Source: Myxococcus stipitatus DSM 14675 (lineage in GTDB: Bacteria; Myxococcota; Myxococcia; Myxococcales; Myxococcaceae). From it: a stretch of DNA of 64,000 nucleotides. The notes beneath the pieces were generated by a model. The model searched no databases, was not told the DNA's origin, and worked only from the letters and a program-made list of their open reading frames with translations. Numbering within the stretch: the stretch's first letter is position 1; the number at the start of each line of letters is the position of its first letter. Location: positions 3,596,001 through 3,660,000 of the forward strand of contig NC_020126.1 of assembly GCF_000331735.1 (NCBI RefSeq). The letters run 5' to 3'. The translations under genes were made by a program, and so were the position numbers. This document shows positions 25,901 to 34,114 of this stretch, piece by piece.

Positions 25901-26119
25901 CTCCTGGCCGACAGACCCGAGTTGCTCACGGGCTTCTTCCGCGCGGTGAGCCTCCAGCTCCAGGCTCTCATCGCGCTGCCGGACTCACGAGAGACGGGCG
26001 AGCGGCTGGAGATGACCGCGCCGCAGCCTCCCGTCGCGCCTCCGCTCCCCACCGGGCCGGTTCCGGATGCACCCGAGCCGACGACGTCGCAGCGGCGCAC
26101 GCGCGGCGGAGACGCCTGA
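22988..26119 (+). CDS. Transporter-like/HEAT-repeat/cNMP-binding fusion protein
   Basis: A 1043-residue protein starting at GTG. Residues ~10-400 form about 12 transmembrane helices resembling the MFS or ATP/ADP-translocase (TLC) fold (QLKSAANALVLSRFESQAMP; FVDTFSTFVSFRFWARMSAA). Residues ~420-715 are HEAT-like helical repeats (VLERGVALALELDARELAPV; LARYLEDSDGTVRRVALAAV). Residues ~894-995 are a cyclic-nucleotide-binding domain with FRAGERIYAQGDPGDALYVI and the phosphate-binding cassette FGEVSLLDGAPRPTD, which keeps the key Glu and Arg. The layout suggests a membrane protein whose activity is gated by a nucleotide through the HEAT solenoid. The substrate is unknown. Confidence 0.85.
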   Translation: MSPSDSSSWNRRLWPAAAFQFALIAGVTQLKSAANALVLSRFESQAMPYLYLLGALITAALTLLPRSKPNSPLESPGVLTGVGGVLTLGFALALSAGYRTPALGLYLFVDTFSTFVSFRFWARMSAAFDAREARKAFTALNGFAMGGGMVGGLLVQRLAERLGTPAMVVSGALGLLAAGAIFHHLYRGEPPPSAPQGRSAPASFMAFSYLATSPYAQVLAALGISFAVLSAFVDYLFRLRLEGTMSEDAMAALFGSLQLYIGLFCVAFQLLLTQRLLKRLGLLGYVALVPLVIVPLAAASLITPSLWPLHLLRLLETAVNYSILPVGIQLLYAAVPDGQREGLRAAVDGLLRKGGVVVAGLLLIGAGRAATGETMALAVVGMCAALVGLLVRLKPAYVAALGEQVGAHEEEAVALEGEEDQRLLAEALSAPVPDRVLRAVDLMEQAQVSLRPHLPALLRHPHERVLERGVALALELDARELAPVLERLVEEGPRRPRDQAVWALARLSPERAERLLPALLNHPDIGLRCAAIGALVKSTGSAVALASLEELLARGEGAPVMERREVAKLLGRLQDSRFTGPLARYLEDSDGTVRRVALAAVGEGGYVELAPRLLPFLTWREERKTTREALVALGDAVTPLVEEQLNNRRAPLAMRLQLPRVLRGIGTPAALDALLFSNVRDDASLHFRIGAQLSRLRDEHPEHPVDVDRVRDALIRRRDVYRSLVGAYRDVRAALGDGSLLTRAVGDRLDQALELSFFLLGLLDSSQRMRGIHYNLVGQDARRRALALELLDNLLSEEDRELVMEQVEAHHRELPLGASGRLWRRLAALVQSEDVVLRACARQVARVNGLDVLPQEGELSDRIVQRMFALEGVSVFSQSDVDDIAAIAAVAREGFFRAGERIYAQGDPGDALYVIVDGAIDAFHDGEHVLRFQGKQAFGEVSLLDGAPRPTDMVAAVDTRVLIIDRRDFLDLLADRPELLTGFFRAVSLQLQALIALPDSRETGERLEMTAPQPPVAPPLPTGPVPDAPEPTTSQRRTRGGDA

Positions 26120-26182
26120 GCGGGGCGCGGTGCTGTGGGCATGTGAGCCTGGTGGCTTCGGGCTCCATCGCAATCCGAGGCA

Positions 26183-26552
26183 GCGGTGATGCCTGGGCCG
26201 CGCGTCTCTTGGCGGGCGCGTGAGCCTTCTTCGTCTCGGCTCCTCGCGGGTTGCTGGGGATGTCCACATGGTGGTGATGCACGTGCGGCACGGCCCTTCG
26301 CGAGCAGGCGCGCCAACTCCCCTCGGGCTCACTCGCTGATGAGGTTGCGCTGCACGGGCGGCGGTGATGCTCGAGCGGCACGGCCCTTCGCGAGCAGGCG
26401 CGCCAACTCTCCTCGGTATCACTCGCTGATGAGGTTGCGCTGCACGAGCGGCGGTGATGCTCGAGCGGCACAGCCCTTCGCGAGCAGGCGCGCCAACTCC
26501 CCTCGGGCTCACTCGCTGACGAGGTTGCGCTGCACGAGCGGCGGTGATGCTC
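26183..26552. repeat. 90-bp tandem repeat in a convergent intergenic gap
   Basis: Three near-identical 90-bp units start at 26273, 26363 and 26453 with GGTGATGC. A partial unit follows at 26543, and a degenerate one begins near 26183. They fill most of the 480-bp gap between convergent genes (26120-26599). Copies differ by a few bases. Frames stay open across the array on both strands because 90 is a multiple of 3, but there is no start with a ribosome site and no recognisable protein. Confidence 0.9.
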
Positions 26553-26599
26553 GCGCCGCTCGTGCCTTCTCGTGTTGATGTCCCAGCGGCGCTCTACTG

Positions 26600-28066
26600 C
26601 TAGTCGCTCACGGGTGTATTGACGGCGGGCCGCGACTCACTGACCGCATCAGGTCGCGGTGGCCCGAACTTCATCCGCTCTTCGCGGAGGATGTGCGCGG
26701 ACGCGACGGGGATGAGCGGCCGCATGAAGAAGCGCAGCGGCGCGAACGAGCCGATGAAGCGCGCGAGCGCGAGCCCCGCGTAGGCCCACGGATGCCGCTC
26801 CACGGTCGCCACCGGCTCGAAGACCTCCTTCGTGCGCTGGTTCCACATCTCCCCATAGCGCTTGAACATCCCCCACCTGAAACCGGGCACTCGGGTCGTC
26901 AGCCAGGTCCACGCCCGCAGGAACCACGGTGGGCGCTGCCCCTCCCGCGCATCCCAGGCCTGTCCACTCTTGGCCGCCGTGAACACGAGCAGCCACCACA
27001 TACCCCACAGCGAGGTGATGGCGGTGAACGCCTCACTGCCCATCCCGACCCATCGGAAGGGCAGCGCCAACAACAGGGCCGCCGGCACGCCCGCCGCGAA
27101 GAGGAACATCGCGCGCACCCGCCGCCGCACCTTCTTGCGCATCCACGGCACATTCACCCGGACGCGAGGCTGGATGGCCTCGTCATCGGGGTCGACTCGC
27201 GTGAGCAGGGCGGCTTCTCGCGCGATGGCGTCATGGTAGTCGCGCGAGAGCGCGATGATGACCCACTGCGCAATCTGCAGCGCGCCCAGCAGCGCGACCC
27301 AGAACGAGATGGCTGTCAGCGAGAAGCCCTTGTACGTCAGCTCCCCCGTCTCCTCCTCCTTCTCCTTGCCGCGACGCTTCTTCTTCGGAGACGGAGGCTC
27401 CGGCGCCCGCTCCACCTTCATGGTGCCGTCGTCCTGCTTCGTCACCGTGACCTTGCCAGCGCCACTGTTCGCGGTGGCCGTGGCCACCAACGCGGCGATG
27501 GCCGTCGGAAGAGAGGGGCCCCCATCCACGCCTTCTGCCGCGGCCTCGACGTCGCGCAGCCGCCGCTCGAACTCCCGGTCCCTGGCGGCCTCGACCGCCG
27601 GTTCCTGAGCCGCTGGCTCCTGGGCCGCTGGCGCCTCCAGCACCGGCTCCTGGATGCCCACCTCACGAAGTGCTTCCTGCACCTCGGCCGCGATGTCCTC
27701 CTCGGAGACCGGGCTCTCCACCGCGCTGGCCGCCTTCTTCGCCGAGCCCATGCACGACAGGGCCAACGCCAGCGCCGCGACCGTCTGAAGGATGCCGACT
27801 CGCACGTACCGCCGCCGCGCCGTCGGGTCGGCGAGCAACACCCGGGCGATGTGAATCGGCAGGCTCAGGCCATGGAAGAACTGGCGCACTCGGCCTGGGG
27901 GGCCTCGCGTGGAACCATGCTCTTGATAATGTGAGGCACCCTTTTGCAGTTCTTCCCAGAAATGCAGGGCAGACATCCGACCGAGGGACTGCGGCTCGCT
28001 CGCGGCGTCTGGTGGGTGCTCGCCTCGGGGTGAGGGTAGGCCCTTAGGGGCCAAGTCATCCGGCAC
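26600..28066 (-). CDS. Hypothetical membrane protein
   Basis: A protein of up to 488 residues that I do not recognise. Hydrophobic segments lie near residues 88-105 (VGILQTVAALALALSCMG), 255-275 (ISFWVALLGALQIAQWVIIA) and 325-370 (MFLFAAGVPAALLLALPFRW and following), so it has about four membrane helices. An Ala/Glu-rich segment with repeated PAAQE separates the first helix from a basic KKKRRGKEKEEE stretch. The start is unsure: GTG at 28066 or ATG at 27976, neither with a clear ribosome site. The GTG at 28066 would leave only 27 nt to the divergent gene, so the shorter form is possible. Confidence 0.7.
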   Translation of the reverse strand: MPDDLAPKGLPSPRGEHPPDAASEPQSLGRMSALHFWEELQKGASHYQEHGSTRGPPGRVRQFFHGLSLPIHIARVLLADPTARRRYVRVGILQTVAALALALSCMGSAKKAASAVESPVSEEDIAAEVQEALREVGIQEPVLEAPAAQEPAAQEPAVEAARDREFERRLRDVEAAAEGVDGGPSLPTAIAALVATATANSGAGKVTVTKQDDGTMKVERAPEPPSPKKKRRGKEKEEETGELTYKGFSLTAISFWVALLGALQIAQWVIIALSRDYHDAIAREAALLTRVDPDDEAIQPRVRVNVPWMRKKVRRRVRAMFLFAAGVPAALLLALPFRWVGMGSEAFTAITSLWGMWWLLVFTAAKSGQAWDAREGQRPPWFLRAWTWLTTRVPGFRWGMFKRYGEMWNQRTKEVFEPVATVERHPWAYAGLALARFIGSFAPLRFFMRPLIPVASAHILREERMKFGPPRPDAVSESRPAVNTPVSD

Positions 28067-28089
28067 GGCAGCTACAATACCACGTCTCG

Positions 28090-28111
28090 AGTTGTGCTAA
28101 ACGGCGCAACT
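28090..28111 (+). promoter_or_regulatory. Inverted repeat overlapping the translation start region
   Basis: AGTTGTGC and GCGCAACT form an 8-bp imperfect inverted repeat (7 of 8) around TAAACG. It ends right before the GTG at 28112. A TACAAT -10-like box lies at 28073-28078. Both suggest an operator or a translation-blocking hairpin for the lipoprotein gene. Confidence 0.4.
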
Positions 28112-29674
28112 GTGAACCCGACCTCCTTCTATCGCTTCCGTCCCTCCCGCCAGTCCCGCCTTTCGGGCGTGCTGGTCCTCGCGCTCGGCGCTTTGGCAGG
28201 CTGCGAGAAGAGCAGTCCTCCCCCCGCGGCCCCTGCTTCGGAGCAGCCCCCCGCCGCGCCCGCGAAGCCCGCGGTGCCGAGCGAAGTGACGTTGTTGGTC
28301 ACTGGTGGAACGTTCGGTCAGCTCCTGCCCTCTGATGAAGGCAAGGGCGGCGCCGCCCAGCTGCTGGGCCAGTGGGTGAACACCGAGAAGCACTGCCCCG
28401 GTCCGGTGAAGGACGGCCAGCCGACCTGCGCCGACTCCGGGACCCTCGCGCTGGCGACGGGCGACCACGGCAACGGCCCCGCGCTGTCGTCCTTCTTCCT
28501 GGGCGCGCCCACCGCCGAGGTCATGGGCCGCATGGGCTATGCCGCCTCCGCCATGGGCAACCATGAGCTGGCGTTCGGCAAGGAGGCCTTCCTCAGCAAC
28601 CGCACGACGGGCGGCTTCCCGTACCTCGCCGCCAACCTGCGCGTGAAGGACCCCGCCACCGCGGGCGACCTGTCCCTCCCCGCGTTCCAGGTGTTCGAGC
28701 GCCGCGGCCTGAAGATTGGCGTGGTGGGCCTCGCCGCGGAGAAGACGGTGCGCACGGCGATGGCCGGCCGCGCCGACGGTCTCGAGGTCACCGGCTATGA
28801 GGATGCGCTCTCCAGCGCCATCCCCGAGGCCCGCAAGGCCGGCGCCGACGCGGTGGTCGTGGTCGCCGACACGTGCGTCACGGAGCTGCAGCCCGTCGTG
28901 GCCAAGCACCCCGAGTGGAAGCTCACGCTCGTGGCGGGCGGCCGCTGCCCGCAGCAGGTCTACGCCAAGGAGAACGGCGTCATCTTCGCCTCGCTGGACC
29001 GCGGCTTCTCCAAGTACCTGCGCACGCAGCTCACGTTCGACGCGTCCAAGCCCGCGGGTGAGAAGGTCACCGGCGCCGAGGGCAAGTTCGTCGACGTCGC
29101 GGGCGGCACGCCCGACGCCGAGACGGCGCAGCTGATCGCCAAGTGGAAGGCGCAGCTGGACGAGGCGCTGGGCCAGCAGATCGGCTTCACCAAGTCGGGC
29201 ATCCCCCAGGCCTCGCCGCTGATGGCGAAGTGGGTCGTGGGCGCGGTGCGCAACTCGCTCGGCACGGACGCGGCCATCCTCAACCAGGGTGGCATCCGCG
29301 GCGACCTGCCGGCGGGCCCGGTGACTCGCGGCAGCGTCTACTCGGTGATGCCGTTCGAGAACTCGCTGCTCGTCGTGAAGCTCAAGGGTGAGGACCTCGC
29401 CAAGCAGCTGGCCAACCCCAAGGCGCTCTTCGCGGGCTTCACGGCCGCCGGGAAGGGCAAGTTCAAGGACGCCAAGGGCAAGGCGCTGGACCCGGCGAAG
29501 GAGTACTCGGTCGCCACGGTGGAGTACCTGTACTTCGGCGGTGACGGCTTCGAGTTCGAGAAGGTCGCTCCCGAGCCCACCGAGACGGGCATGGCGTGGC
29601 AGACGCCGGTGGTGGACTGGACCAAGCAGCTCGAGACCACCGAGAAGAAGCCGCTGGAGAAGCAGCTGAAGTAA
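28112..29674 (+). CDS. 5'-nucleotidase-like lipoprotein with degenerate metal site
   Basis: A 520-residue protein if started at GTG 28112 (an in-frame GTG at 28094 adds six residues). The lipobox is LAGC. It has the UshA/5'-nucleotidase two-domain layout. The C-terminal substrate domain keeps ILNQGGIRGDLPAGPVTRG, VMPFENSLLVVKL and GGDGFEF. In the metallophosphatase half, GDHGNGP and MGNHEL are kept, but the first ligand motif (normally DxHG) reads TGGTFG, the later His motif reads ADTCVTE, and the GHxH/GHSQ motif reads GGRC. It may therefore bind nucleotides without hydrolysis, or use an altered metal centre. Confidence 0.82.
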   Translation: MNPTSFYRFRPSRQSRLSGVLVLALGALAGCEKSSPPPAAPASEQPPAAPAKPAVPSEVTLLVTGGTFGQLLPSDEGKGGAAQLLGQWVNTEKHCPGPVKDGQPTCADSGTLALATGDHGNGPALSSFFLGAPTAEVMGRMGYAASAMGNHELAFGKEAFLSNRTTGGFPYLAANLRVKDPATAGDLSLPAFQVFERRGLKIGVVGLAAEKTVRTAMAGRADGLEVTGYEDALSSAIPEARKAGADAVVVVADTCVTELQPVVAKHPEWKLTLVAGGRCPQQVYAKENGVIFASLDRGFSKYLRTQLTFDASKPAGEKVTGAEGKFVDVAGGTPDAETAQLIAKWKAQLDEALGQQIGFTKSGIPQASPLMAKWVVGAVRNSLGTDAAILNQGGIRGDLPAGPVTRGSVYSVMPFENSLLVVKLKGEDLAKQLANPKALFAGFTAAGKGKFKDAKGKALDPAKEYSVATVEYLYFGGDGFEFEKVAPEPTETGMAWQTPVVDWTKQLETTEKKPLEKQLK

Positions 29675-29699
29675 CCCACGCCCTCCGCGTGGCACCGAG

Positions 29700-29734
29700 G
29701 CGCCGGCCAGCCCCCTTCCCGGGCTCGCCGGCGC
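29700..29734. terminator. Bidirectional terminator hairpin
   Basis: GCGCCGGC and GCCGGCGC form a perfect 8-bp stem around a 19-nt loop, followed by TTCGTCGTTTC on the plus side. It lies between two convergent genes (stops at 29674 and 29752). Confidence 0.6.
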
Positions 29735-29751
29735 TTCGTCGTTTCAGGTGA

Positions 29752-31266
29752 CTACTCGCCTCCGCCGGGTGCGCCCGCGGTGCCCGTCGAGGCGCCGCAG
29801 ACCGCCTCGTAGCGCGCGAGCGTGTCATTCATCGTCTGGCGCAGCCGCTCCGGCGTGCCCTCGTACAGCATCTCCACGGCGAGCTGCTGGGTGGTCAGGG
29901 CGTCCTGGCACCGGCCGAGCTGGAAGAGGATGGTGGAGTACGTGTCGAGCACGCCCGCGTTGCCCGGCGCCAGCGCGAGCGCCCGCTGCGCCGCCGCCAG
30001 TCCCTTCTCGGGCTGCGCCGTGCGCGCGTAGTAGCGGGCCAGTCCATTCTGCGCGCCCACGTGGTCGGGGATGAGCTCCACGGCGCGCAGGCGCGCGGCT
30101 TCCTGCGCCTCGGTGGCATCCCCCGCGAAGTCCAGGGCCTGCGCGAGTGCGTTCCACGCAAGGCCACTCTCGGGGCTCCTCGCCACCAGGGCCTGCGCCG
30201 CTTGGAGTTGTTGGGCCGGGTCTCCCAGGGAGCGGATGCGCAGGAGCGCCACGGTGAGGTTGCCCGGGTCCTCCTTGAGCGCCTGCGCCATCTCCCACTC
30301 GGCCTTCTCCATCCGCACCTCGGCGGGCGCGGGGCCCGGGGTCATGAGGATGAGCTGGGTTCGCACCCCATGCACCTCCGCGGGCTCCAAGGGGCGGGTG
30401 CGGAAGTCGCTCGGCACGGGCATGAGCGGCGCGGTGACGACGGGGTAGCGCGCGTTCCTGCCGCCGAACGCGTAGGCGTGAATCTTCCCGGCCAGGTCCG
30501 TCGCGCCTCGGAACGACACCTCCCAGGCCCTCCTCGGCTCCTCGCCGCGCATGAGGCGGTGCTGGAAGCGCCCGAAGCGTTCGGAGTGCTGGCTGATGAC
30601 GAAGTGCACCCACAGCCACGCGGAGGCGTAGTACTGGCGGGACTCCGCGCTGCTCATCTGCTGGCGGTCATCCCAGTCCCACAGCTCCTCCAGCGAGCGC
30701 CAGCCATTGCGCTGCACGGAGTCCAGGAAGGGCCAGTGGAGCGCGCCGAGCACCACCTCGCGCCGCTCGGGCTTGAGGGTGATGGTCTCCAGATACGAGG
30801 CCAGTCCTTCCGACAGCCAGCGCGGCTGGCGCACCATGGCGAACTGCGAGAGGTAGTGCGTCAGCTCGTGGGCCTGCGTGGACTTGTCCACCGCCTCCCG
30901 GCTGAGCGCGTAGCTGTTGCCCGCCATCACCAGCAGCGGGCCGTCGGACGTGGTGGCGGAGAAGCCCTCGATGCGGACATTGGTGAACTCGGACAGCTCC
31001 TCGCGGTTGCGCAGGATGATGACGTCCACCGTGCCCGGCGGGTCGAAGCCTCCGCCCCAGGCCTGGAGCAGGCCCTGGCGCAGCATCTCCAGCTCGCCAG
31101 CGGCGCTCTCGGCGGACTCCACGTCCAGGTCGGTCCGGATGGTGAAGTGCGGGCTGCGGACTTCCACCCAGGTGCCACCGCCCTCCATGGGACAGAGCGC
31201 TCGCATGGAGGTGCACCCCGACAGCAAGGCCAAGACCCATCCCAGGAACACCCACCGACACGTCAT
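29752..31266 (-). CDS. Zinc-peptidase-like lipoprotein with TPR C-terminus
   Basis: A 504-residue lipoprotein. The ATG at 31266 gives a signal with lipobox LLSGC. A gluzincin motif HELTH is at residues 133-137, followed by WLSEGLASYLE, whose Glu is the likely third zinc ligand. The region before it (FTIRTDLDVESAESAAGELE) fits DUF1570/MA-type peptidases. The C-terminal half, from ~330, has TPR-like repeats (AWNALAQALDFAGDATEAQE; AQNGLARYYARTAQPEKGLA). It is probably anchored to a membrane and faces the periplasm. Long in-frame upstream reading beyond 31266 is spurious. Confidence 0.82.
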   Translation of the reverse strand: MTCRWVFLGWVLALLSGCTSMRALCPMEGGGTWVEVRSPHFTIRTDLDVESAESAAGELEMLRQGLLQAWGGGFDPPGTVDVIILRNREELSEFTNVRIEGFSATTSDGPLLVMAGNSYALSREAVDKSTQAHELTHYLSQFAMVRQPRWLSEGLASYLETITLKPERREVVLGALHWPFLDSVQRNGWRSLEELWDWDDRQQMSSAESRQYYASAWLWVHFVISQHSERFGRFQHRLMRGEEPRRAWEVSFRGATDLAGKIHAYAFGGRNARYPVVTAPLMPVPSDFRTRPLEPAEVHGVRTQLILMTPGPAPAEVRMEKAEWEMAQALKEDPGNLTVALLRIRSLGDPAQQLQAAQALVARSPESGLAWNALAQALDFAGDATEAQEAARLRAVELIPDHVGAQNGLARYYARTAQPEKGLAAAQRALALAPGNAGVLDTYSTILFQLGRCQDALTTQQLAVEMLYEGTPERLRQTMNDTLARYEAVCGASTGTAGAPGGGE

Positions 31267-31338
31267 TTCCGTGTTTTCCCATAACTGTCGGCCGTAGGGC
31301 AGGGTGGGGGTGTGGCCCTCCTGGGCTAGAGTGTCGAC

Positions 31339-32343
31339 ATGGAGATGGCGGAGTTCATCGAGGCGCGGCGACCCCACTGGGAGAAGCTCCAGAAGCTGCT
31401 GGACCAGTCCGAGGTCCAGGGCTTGCGCGGGCTGAGCCTCGACGACGCCCGGGCGTTGGGGAAGCTGTACCGCTCCGTGTCGAGTGACTTGCTGTGGGTC
31501 CGCGCGCGCAGTGGCTCCGCGGACGTGAGCGCGTACCTGAATGACCTGGTGGGCCGCGCCTATGCGCTCACCTATCCAGGACGTCGCCCGAGGATGGCGG
31601 ACGTGTGGAGCTTCGTGTCGCGAGGCTTCCCCGCCCTCTTCCGCCGCGAGTGGCGCATGTACGTGGCGGCGCTGCTGCTCCTCCTGGCGGGCGCGGGCTT
31701 TGGCTACCTGGGCATGCTGGTGGACCCGGACGCCGCCCCCTACCTGGTGCCGGCGGAGCACCTGGACCTGGACCCGACGAGGCGCGCGGCCGAGGAGGCG
31801 GTGGACCAGGACATGACGGTGTCCCAGCAGGCCCAGTTCTCGTCCTTCCTCTTCACGCACAACATCCAGGTGGCCTTCCTGGCCTTCGCGTTGGGCGCGA
31901 CGATGGGGCTGGGCACCGCGGTGATGCTCTTCGTCAACGGCCTGTTCCTGGGGGCGCTGGCGCAGGTGTATGCGGCCAAGGGCCTGGCCGGTTGGTTCTG
32001 GGCCTGGATCCTCCCGCACGGCATTCCCGAAATCACGGCCATCTGCATCGCGGGCGCGGCGGGCCTGGTCATCGCCCGCGCGATGGTGGCCCCCAAGGGG
32101 CTCCAGCGGCGGCAGGCGCTGCGCGTCGAGGCGGTGACGGCGGTGAGGCTGCTGTTCGGGACGCTCGCGCTGTTCGTGCTCGCGGGCTTCATCGAGGGGA
32201 CGGTGTCGCAGATCCACCCGCCCAAGCTGTCGGTGGCCTTCAAGGTGACGTTCGCGCTCGTGGTGGGCTCGGGCGTGTACTCCTACCTGCTGTCCGACTG
32301 GCTGAGGGGTGGGGCGCCGGAGGACTCGCGTCCTGTCGCCTGA
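31339..32343 (+). CDS. SpoIIM-like (stage II sporulation protein M family) membrane protein
   Basis: A 334-residue protein. The N-terminal ~100 residues are soluble and helical (FIEARRPHWEKLQKLLDQSE; ALGKLYRSVSSDLLWVRARS), followed by an FVSRGFPALFRREWRMYVAA entry into the membrane. About six hydrophobic segments follow, including FTHNIQVAFLAFALGATMGL and the ILPHGIPEITAICIAGAAGL pattern typical of the SpoIIM/DUF95 family. Such genes are commonly neighbours of RDD, MoxR, DUF58 and DUF4129 genes, as here. CTAGAGT lies 6 nt before the ATG, so the mRNA may be leaderless. Confidence 0.88.
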   Translation: MEMAEFIEARRPHWEKLQKLLDQSEVQGLRGLSLDDARALGKLYRSVSSDLLWVRARSGSADVSAYLNDLVGRAYALTYPGRRPRMADVWSFVSRGFPALFRREWRMYVAALLLLLAGAGFGYLGMLVDPDAAPYLVPAEHLDLDPTRRAAEEAVDQDMTVSQQAQFSSFLFTHNIQVAFLAFALGATMGLGTAVMLFVNGLFLGALAQVYAAKGLAGWFWAWILPHGIPEITAICIAGAAGLVIARAMVAPKGLQRRQALRVEAVTAVRLLFGTLALFVLAGFIEGTVSQIHPPKLSVAFKVTFALVVGSGVYSYLLSDWLRGGAPEDSRPVA

Positions 32344-32364
32344 CGGTGTGCTACACGGGGACGC

Positions 32365-32829
32365 GTGTCCGAGTCGCCGCTCCTCCCTCCGCTGCCTCAC
32401 GCACCCGAGGTCCTCATCGAGTGCCCGCGCTTCTCGTTCGTGAAGCGGCGCGCGGATGGCTCGGTGGACTTCGTGTCGCCCGTGCCGTGCCCCTACAACT
32501 ACGGCAGCATCCCGGGCCTCATGTCGGGGGATGGAGACCCCCTCGACGCGGTGGTGCTGGGCTCGCGGCTGTCGCGAGGACAGTGTGTCCGCGTGGAGGT
32601 GGTGGCGGTGCTGGGCTTCGTCGACTCGGGGATGCCGGACCCGAAGGTGATTTGCGCCGCCCAGCCCATGAGCGGCCTCGAGCGCGCGGGACTGGAGGCC
32701 TTCTTCCGCGTCTACGCGTTCTTCAAGCGCGGCCTGCACCTGGTGCGCGGAAACTCGACGGACACGCGCTTCACCGGATGGCTGCCGGTGCCGCGCGCCG
32801 CCGAGGCTACAGTACGCCCCGCGCCTTGA
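32365..32829 (+). CDS. Inorganic pyrophosphatase family protein, divergent
   Basis: A 154-residue, GTG-started protein of the soluble family I pyrophosphatases, which hydrolyse pyrophosphate to phosphate. The metal-binding loop DGDPLD is intact, as are PYNYG, the first Glu (LIECP), the Asp-Asp-Lys set in VDSGMPDPK, and a Tyr near the end. Compared with the E. coli enzyme as I remember it, three active-site positions differ: Glu31 (here Arg), Arg43 (absent) and Lys142 (here Ala). Length is ~20 residues below the norm. It may be a weak or repurposed enzyme. Its last codons overlap the end of the convergent DUF58 gene by 23 nt. Confidence 0.82.
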   Translation: MSESPLLPPLPHAPEVLIECPRFSFVKRRADGSVDFVSPVPCPYNYGSIPGLMSGDGDPLDAVVLGSRLSRGQCVRVEVVAVLGFVDSGMPDPKVICAAQPMSGLERAGLEAFFRVYAFFKRGLHLVRGNSTDTRFTGWLPVPRAAEATVRPAP

Positions 32830-34114
32830 TGTCGAGGTAGCGATTGACGGCCGCGAGGCTCAGGTCGTCGGGCTGCACGTCGAGCATCTGCACGCCGCCC
32901 TGGCTCACCCGCGCCTTGAGCTGCTCGCGGTCCATGAGCAGCTCCGAGGCGACGGCGTGTTGGAAGGACTCCTCGGGCCCGGGCGGAGGCGTCCGCAGCA
33001 GCTTCTGGAGCGCGGTGTCCTTCACCGACAAGCAGAGCGGCACGTGGCGGCGCGCCAGGCGGTGGAGCGGGGCGACCAGGGTGGCGGCCTGCTCCTCGTC
33101 CAGGAAGTCGGTGAAGACGCACAGCAGGCTTCGCCGGTGCAGGCGGACGTTGAGCTCCTTGAAGAGGGCCAGGTAGTCCACGTACGTGAGGCTGGGCGTG
33201 GTGGAGTAGAGCGCGTCCACCATCTTCCGGTACTGGCCTCGGCCCGCTGCGGGCGGCAGGTAGGTCTTCACGCCATCGGCGAAGACGGCCAGGCCCACGC
33301 GGTCCCCATTGCGCACGGCGACGAAGGCCAGGAAGAGCGCGGCGTTCACCGCGTGGTCCAGCTTGGTGAGCCCGTCCACCTGCGCCGCCATCGAGCGCCC
33401 CGCGTCGACGCAGATGAGGATGGACTGCGAGCGCTCCGACTCCAGCACGCGCGTCACGGGCTTGCCTCGACGGGCCGTGGCCTTCCAGTCCACGTCTCGG
33501 GCGCTGTCGCCCTGGGCGTAGTCGCGCAGGCGGGCGAACTCACTGCCTCGTCCGTCGCGGCGCAGCTGGCGCAGGCCCAGGTTCACCAGGTCCAGCGTGG
33601 CTCCGGACAACAGGAGCCGGTTGGCGCCTCGCAGGTCCGGGTACACGGAGATGGCTTGCGCGGCGGGGAACTCCCGCTCGTGGAACACCAGGCCCAACGG
33701 ACCTCGGACGCGCGCGTACACGGCGCCGAAGTCGAAGCGGCCTCGCTTGGACGGCGTCACGCGGTACACCCAGCGCGTCTCGCTGTCGGGTGGCAGCTCC
33801 AGGGGCGCCTCGTCCGGCTTCGCGGTGAAGGACTCGGGCACGCCGTCCTTCAGCTGCACGTGCACCGGGTGGCCACCCCGGTGCACCACGCGCAGCTCCA
33901 CCTTGTTGGGCACGCCCACGTTGAGGCGCTGGGGCAGCACGCGACGGACCTCCAGCCGCGCCGAACGCGCGACGAGGAAGTCCACCAGGGCCAGCAGCAG
34001 CGCCAGCACGTCGAGGACCAGCACGGCTCCGCCCAGGCCCGGGAAGAACCCCGCGGCCATCATGGGAATCGCCAGGAGCGCGAACAGGGCCCAGAGGCGC
34101 CCGGTGGGAATCAC
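32807..34114 (-). CDS. DUF58 / von Willebrand A-type protein
   Basis: A 435-residue protein. Two hydrophobic helices lie at residues 8-45. A beta-rich middle follows ([31 protein letters not shown]), then the DUF58 core [20 protein letters not shown] followed by [13 protein letters not shown], and a VWA-like domain with an imperfect MIDAS ([11 protein letters not shown]). The family works with MoxR ATPases in metal insertion, stress or envelope functions. It is the last gene of an operon. Its ATG overlaps the moxR stop by 4 nt. Confidence 0.9.
   Translation of the reverse strand: MIPTGRLWALFALLAIPMMAAGFFPGLGGAVLVLDVLALLLALVDFLVARSARLEVRRVLPQRLNVGVPNKVELRVVHRGGHPVHVQLKDGVPESFTAKPDEAPLELPPDSETRWVYRVTPSKRGRFDFGAVYARVRGPLGLVFHEREFPAAQAISVYPDLRGANRLLLSGATLDLVNLGLRQLRRDGRGSEFARLRDYAQGDSARDVDWKATARRGKPVTRVLESERSQSILICVDAGRSMAAQVDGLTKLDHAVNAALFLAFVAVRNGDRVGLAVFADGVKTYLPPAAGRGQYRKMVDALYSTTPSLTYVDYLALFKELNVRLHRRSLLCVFTDFLDEEQAATLVAPLHRLARRHVPLCLSVKDTALQKLLRTPPPGPEESFQHAVASELLMDREQLKARVSQGGVQMLDVQPDDLSLAAVNRYLDIKARGVL

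Noticed and set aside
26186..26578. Open frames on both strands across the 90-bp repeats
   Set aside because: They stay open because the unit is a multiple of 3; no ribosome site, no known fold and poor codon choice.
29752..32739. A 995-codon minus-strand open frame spanning the SpoIIM and pyrophosphatase genes
   Set aside because: Only its 3' part (from 31266) is a real gene; the rest is antisense to plus-strand genes with clear family signatures and shows His/Arg/Gln-rich shadow composition.
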